A stretch of DNA of 21,357 nucleotides from JBBSWA01 sp038046485 (GTDB lineage Archaea; Nanobdellota; Nanobdellia; Woesearchaeales; SM23-78), in the NCBI GenBank assembly GCA_038046485.1, contig JBBSWA010000006.1:1-21357 (forward strand), given 5' to 3'. Shown here piece by piece: positions 20,317 through 21,357 of the stretch; within the stretch, counting starts at the first letter, position 1; each line of letters opens with the position of its first letter. Below the pieces are notes generated by a model. It searched no databases. It was not told the DNA's origin and saw only the letters and a list, made by a program, of their open reading frames with translations. Made by a program: the position numbers and the translations under genes.

Positions 20317-21206
20317 TGAACTGCTCAGTATGCGATAGCTTAGACATAGTAAAACACGGATTCAACATCGTAAAAGACGAGAAAGTACAAAAATACAAAT
20401 GCCATGCATGCAAAAAAATATTCTCACATTCAAACAAACTACTAAACGGCCACCTACCAAGCGAAATCGTGAACCTTGGCATCGATTTGTATCTCAAAGG
20501 ATTAAGCTATCGAGTCATCAGACAACAAATAAAAGAACAATTCGGAATCACCATCAGCCACGTATCCATCTACAAATGGATACAAGACAACCTAACCAGC
20601 ATCAAAACCTACATAGATACACTCAAGCCAAAATTAAGTACGGTATGGCAAATGGACGAAACCTTCATCCAATTCAAAGGACGAATGATAACCACGAAAT
20701 TATCCAGAGGAAACGGATACTGGTGCTGGATATGCATTGACACCGGCACCAGATTCATCCTCGACATGTGCCTAACCCTCGACAGAATGCTACCATCAGG
20801 AATCGAATTCTTCGAAAGAATCAAATCCTTTACCAACCAAGAACCAGAAGTCGTCGCCACAGACGGACTCCTAGCATACAACAACTGCCTAAACACCTAC
20901 TACCCAAACACCACCCACCTCAAACTAAAACTCATAAGCCTCAAACCCAACACCTCCTTCATCGAACGCTACAACGGAACAGTCAAAAACAGAACAAAAA
21001 CCATGAGATGCTTCGACTCCTTCAACCCCTGCCAAAACACTCTTACAGCCTTCCAAATCTACTACAACTTCCTACGACCACACGAAGCACTAAACGGACA
21101 AACACCAGCACAAGAAGCAGGAATACAAACAGAATTCCCAAAACGATGGATCTCCCTTATAAACCAAGCCAGAATGCACAGCTTAACAACTAAACATCAA
21201 CTATAA
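20313..21206 (+). CDS. IS6-like DDE transposase
   Basis: 297 aa from the ATG at 20313, overlapping the exonuclease-like stop (ATATGATG; ATG 20316 is equally possible). An N-terminal zinc ribbon, C4-x2-C7...C30-x2-C33, is followed by an HTH (about 62-92, L-S-Y-R-V-I-R-Q-Q-I...S-H-V-S-I-Y-K-W-I). The RNase H core has W-Q-M-D115-E-T, V-A-T-D184-G-L and S-F-I-E218-R-Y-N-G-T-V-K-N-R, giving D-34-E spacing as in IS6-family enzymes. The C-terminus Y-Y-N-F-L-R-P-H-E-A-L-N-G-Q-T-P-A is also typical. The catalytic set is intact. The stop codon lies inside the right terminal inverted repeat. Codons end mostly in C or A, giving a G- and T-poor plus strand. Confidence 0.92.
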   Translation: MMNCSVCDSLDIVKHGFNIVKDEKVQKYKCHACKKIFSHSNKLLNGHLPSEIVNLGIDLYLKGLSYRVIRQQIKEQFGITISHVSIYKWIQDNLTSIKTYIDTLKPKLSTVWQMDETFIQFKGRMITTKLSRGNGYWCWICIDTGTRFILDMCLTLDRMLPSGIEFFERIKSFTNQEPEVVATDGLLAYNNCLNTYYPNTTHLKLKLISLKPNTSFIERYNGTVKNRTKTMRCFDSFNPCQNTLTAFQIYYNFLRPHEALNGQTPAQEAGIQTEFPKRWISLINQARMHSLTTKHQL

Positions 21207-21218
21207 GTTAACAGATAT
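21198..21218 (-). repeat. Right terminal inverted repeat (21 bp)
   Basis: Perfect reverse complement of 14138-14158. It includes the transposase stop codon TAA (21204-21206). Confidence 0.9.
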
Positions 21219-21226
21219 GGTGAAGC
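21219..21226. repeat. Right target-site duplication
   Basis: GGTGAAGC, identical and in the same orientation as 14130-14137. With bases shared with the repeat end, the direct match extends to TATGGTGAAGC (21216-21226 against 14127-14137). Confidence 0.85.
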
Positions 21227-21297
21227 TACTGTGTTCAATTTCATAATTCCTTTACAGTTTAAAAACCAGGCAAAATTCCTGCTTTTTGGTGATCTTT

Positions 21298-21357
21298 ATG
21301 GCAAAACTTAACGAAAAAAAAGACGTTGGATTATAAAGCAGTACAGAGGGGGCCGAG
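21298..21357 (+). pseudogene. Start of an HTH/transposase-like gene, frameshifted at an A run, cut by window end
   Basis: The ATG at 21298 is preceded by a TATA-like TTTAAAAA (21258-21265) and a short GGTGAT. Frame 0 gives M-A-K-L-N-E-K-K-D-V-G-L and stops at 21336. Shifting by -1 at the run of eight A residues (21314-21321) gives M-A-K-L-N-E-K-K-R-R-W-I-I-K-Q-Y-R-G-G-R and stays open to the window end. That sequence looks like the N-terminal HTH of archaeal IS481-type and related proteins that begin K-L-N-E-K-K-x-R-W-I-I. It may be a decayed gene, a programmed -1 frameshift, or a homopolymer sequencing error. Confidence 0.45.

Larger units (their letters stand above)
14138..21218 (+). mobile_element. 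7.08-kb transposon-like element with IS6-like transposase and nuclease/regulator cargo
   Basis: Perfect 21-bp terminal inverted repeats and an 8-bp direct flanking repeat delimit a unit of 7,081 bp with eleven genes. The transposase is the last gene, and its stop codon lies within the right inverted repeat. I find no copy of the inverted repeat directly upstream of the transposase gene, so this does not look like a small IS sitting next to unrelated genes; the whole stretch appears to be the mobile unit. Cargo falls into three blocks: a regulated membrane/zinc-ribbon/zincin operon, an AT-rich pair of unknown genes, and a regulated nuclease-exonuclease-transposase operon. Several genes have a strongly A/C-rich plus strand, unlike the chromosome to the left. 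Boundaries are seen directly; mobility is inferred. Confidence 0.85.

Noticed and set aside
21336..21357. Possible tRNA start in the G-rich end of the window
   Set aside because: Only about 20 bases are present; no arm or anticodon can be seen, and the -1 reading frame explains the sequence better.

Overview
The window looks like a piece of a small archaeal genome, most likely DPANN (Woesearchaeota/Pacearchaeota-like). The evidence is an archaeal eIF5A with a hypusine site, ribosomal protein L40e, an archaeal RPA with a zinc finger, and a TrmB-family regulator. Many genes have a TATA box about 25-30 bp before the start codon and no room for a leader. A small secreted Cys-rich protein is of a type I associate with DPANN genomes. 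The phylum is inferred from recall of similar proteins and was not tested.

Region 1 (1-14.1 kb) is ordinary-looking chromosome. In order it holds: a Bro-N/DinD-like protein; an Ldh2-family oxidoreductase that seems to lack the family histidines; a TraB/ChaN-like orphan; a large coiled-coil protein (minus); an eIF5A - tiny basic ORF - L40e operon; a minus-strand three-gene unit (RelE/DUF4258-like ORF, DUF2283 protein, P-loop kinase); a site-2-type M50 protease; an alpha/beta-hydrolase lipoprotein; a TrmB regulator with a structured leader; a clear homologue of the aminoglycoside-resistance 16S rRNA m7G1405 methyltransferases (RmtB/ArmA/FmrO); a membrane-anchored M23-like protein; a secreted Cys-rich protein; a SAM methyltransferase; and RPA.

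Region 2 (14138-21218) is the main discovery: a 7,081-bp putative mobile element. It is bounded by perfect 21-bp inverted repeats (14138-14158 and 21198-21218) and flanked by an 8-bp direct repeat GGTGAAGC (14130-14137 and 21219-21226). The right repeat overlaps the stop codon of a DDE transposase (Zn ribbon + HTH + D115/D184/E218, D-34-E spacing) that looks IS6-like, a family known for 8-bp target duplications. No inverted repeat lies directly upstream of the transposase gene. That gene is the last of a translationally coupled operon with a Cas4/RecB-like PD-(D/E)XK nuclease and a DnaQ/PolB-exo-like protein. Other cargo: a wHTH regulator divergent from a Zn-ribbon/RDD membrane protein, followed by a double-Zn-ribbon protein with charge-segregated repeats and a membrane-anchored zincin; an AT-rich, GTGA-overlapping pair of unknown proteins; and an AbrB-like + wHTH regulator pair divergent from the nuclease-transposase operon across a palindrome-rich promoter. 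The element sits just upstream of the RPA promoter and leaves its TATA box intact.

Region 3 (21227-21357) is the other side of the target site. It holds a TATA box and the first codons of an HTH/transposase-like gene that appears frameshifted at an 8-A run before the window ends.
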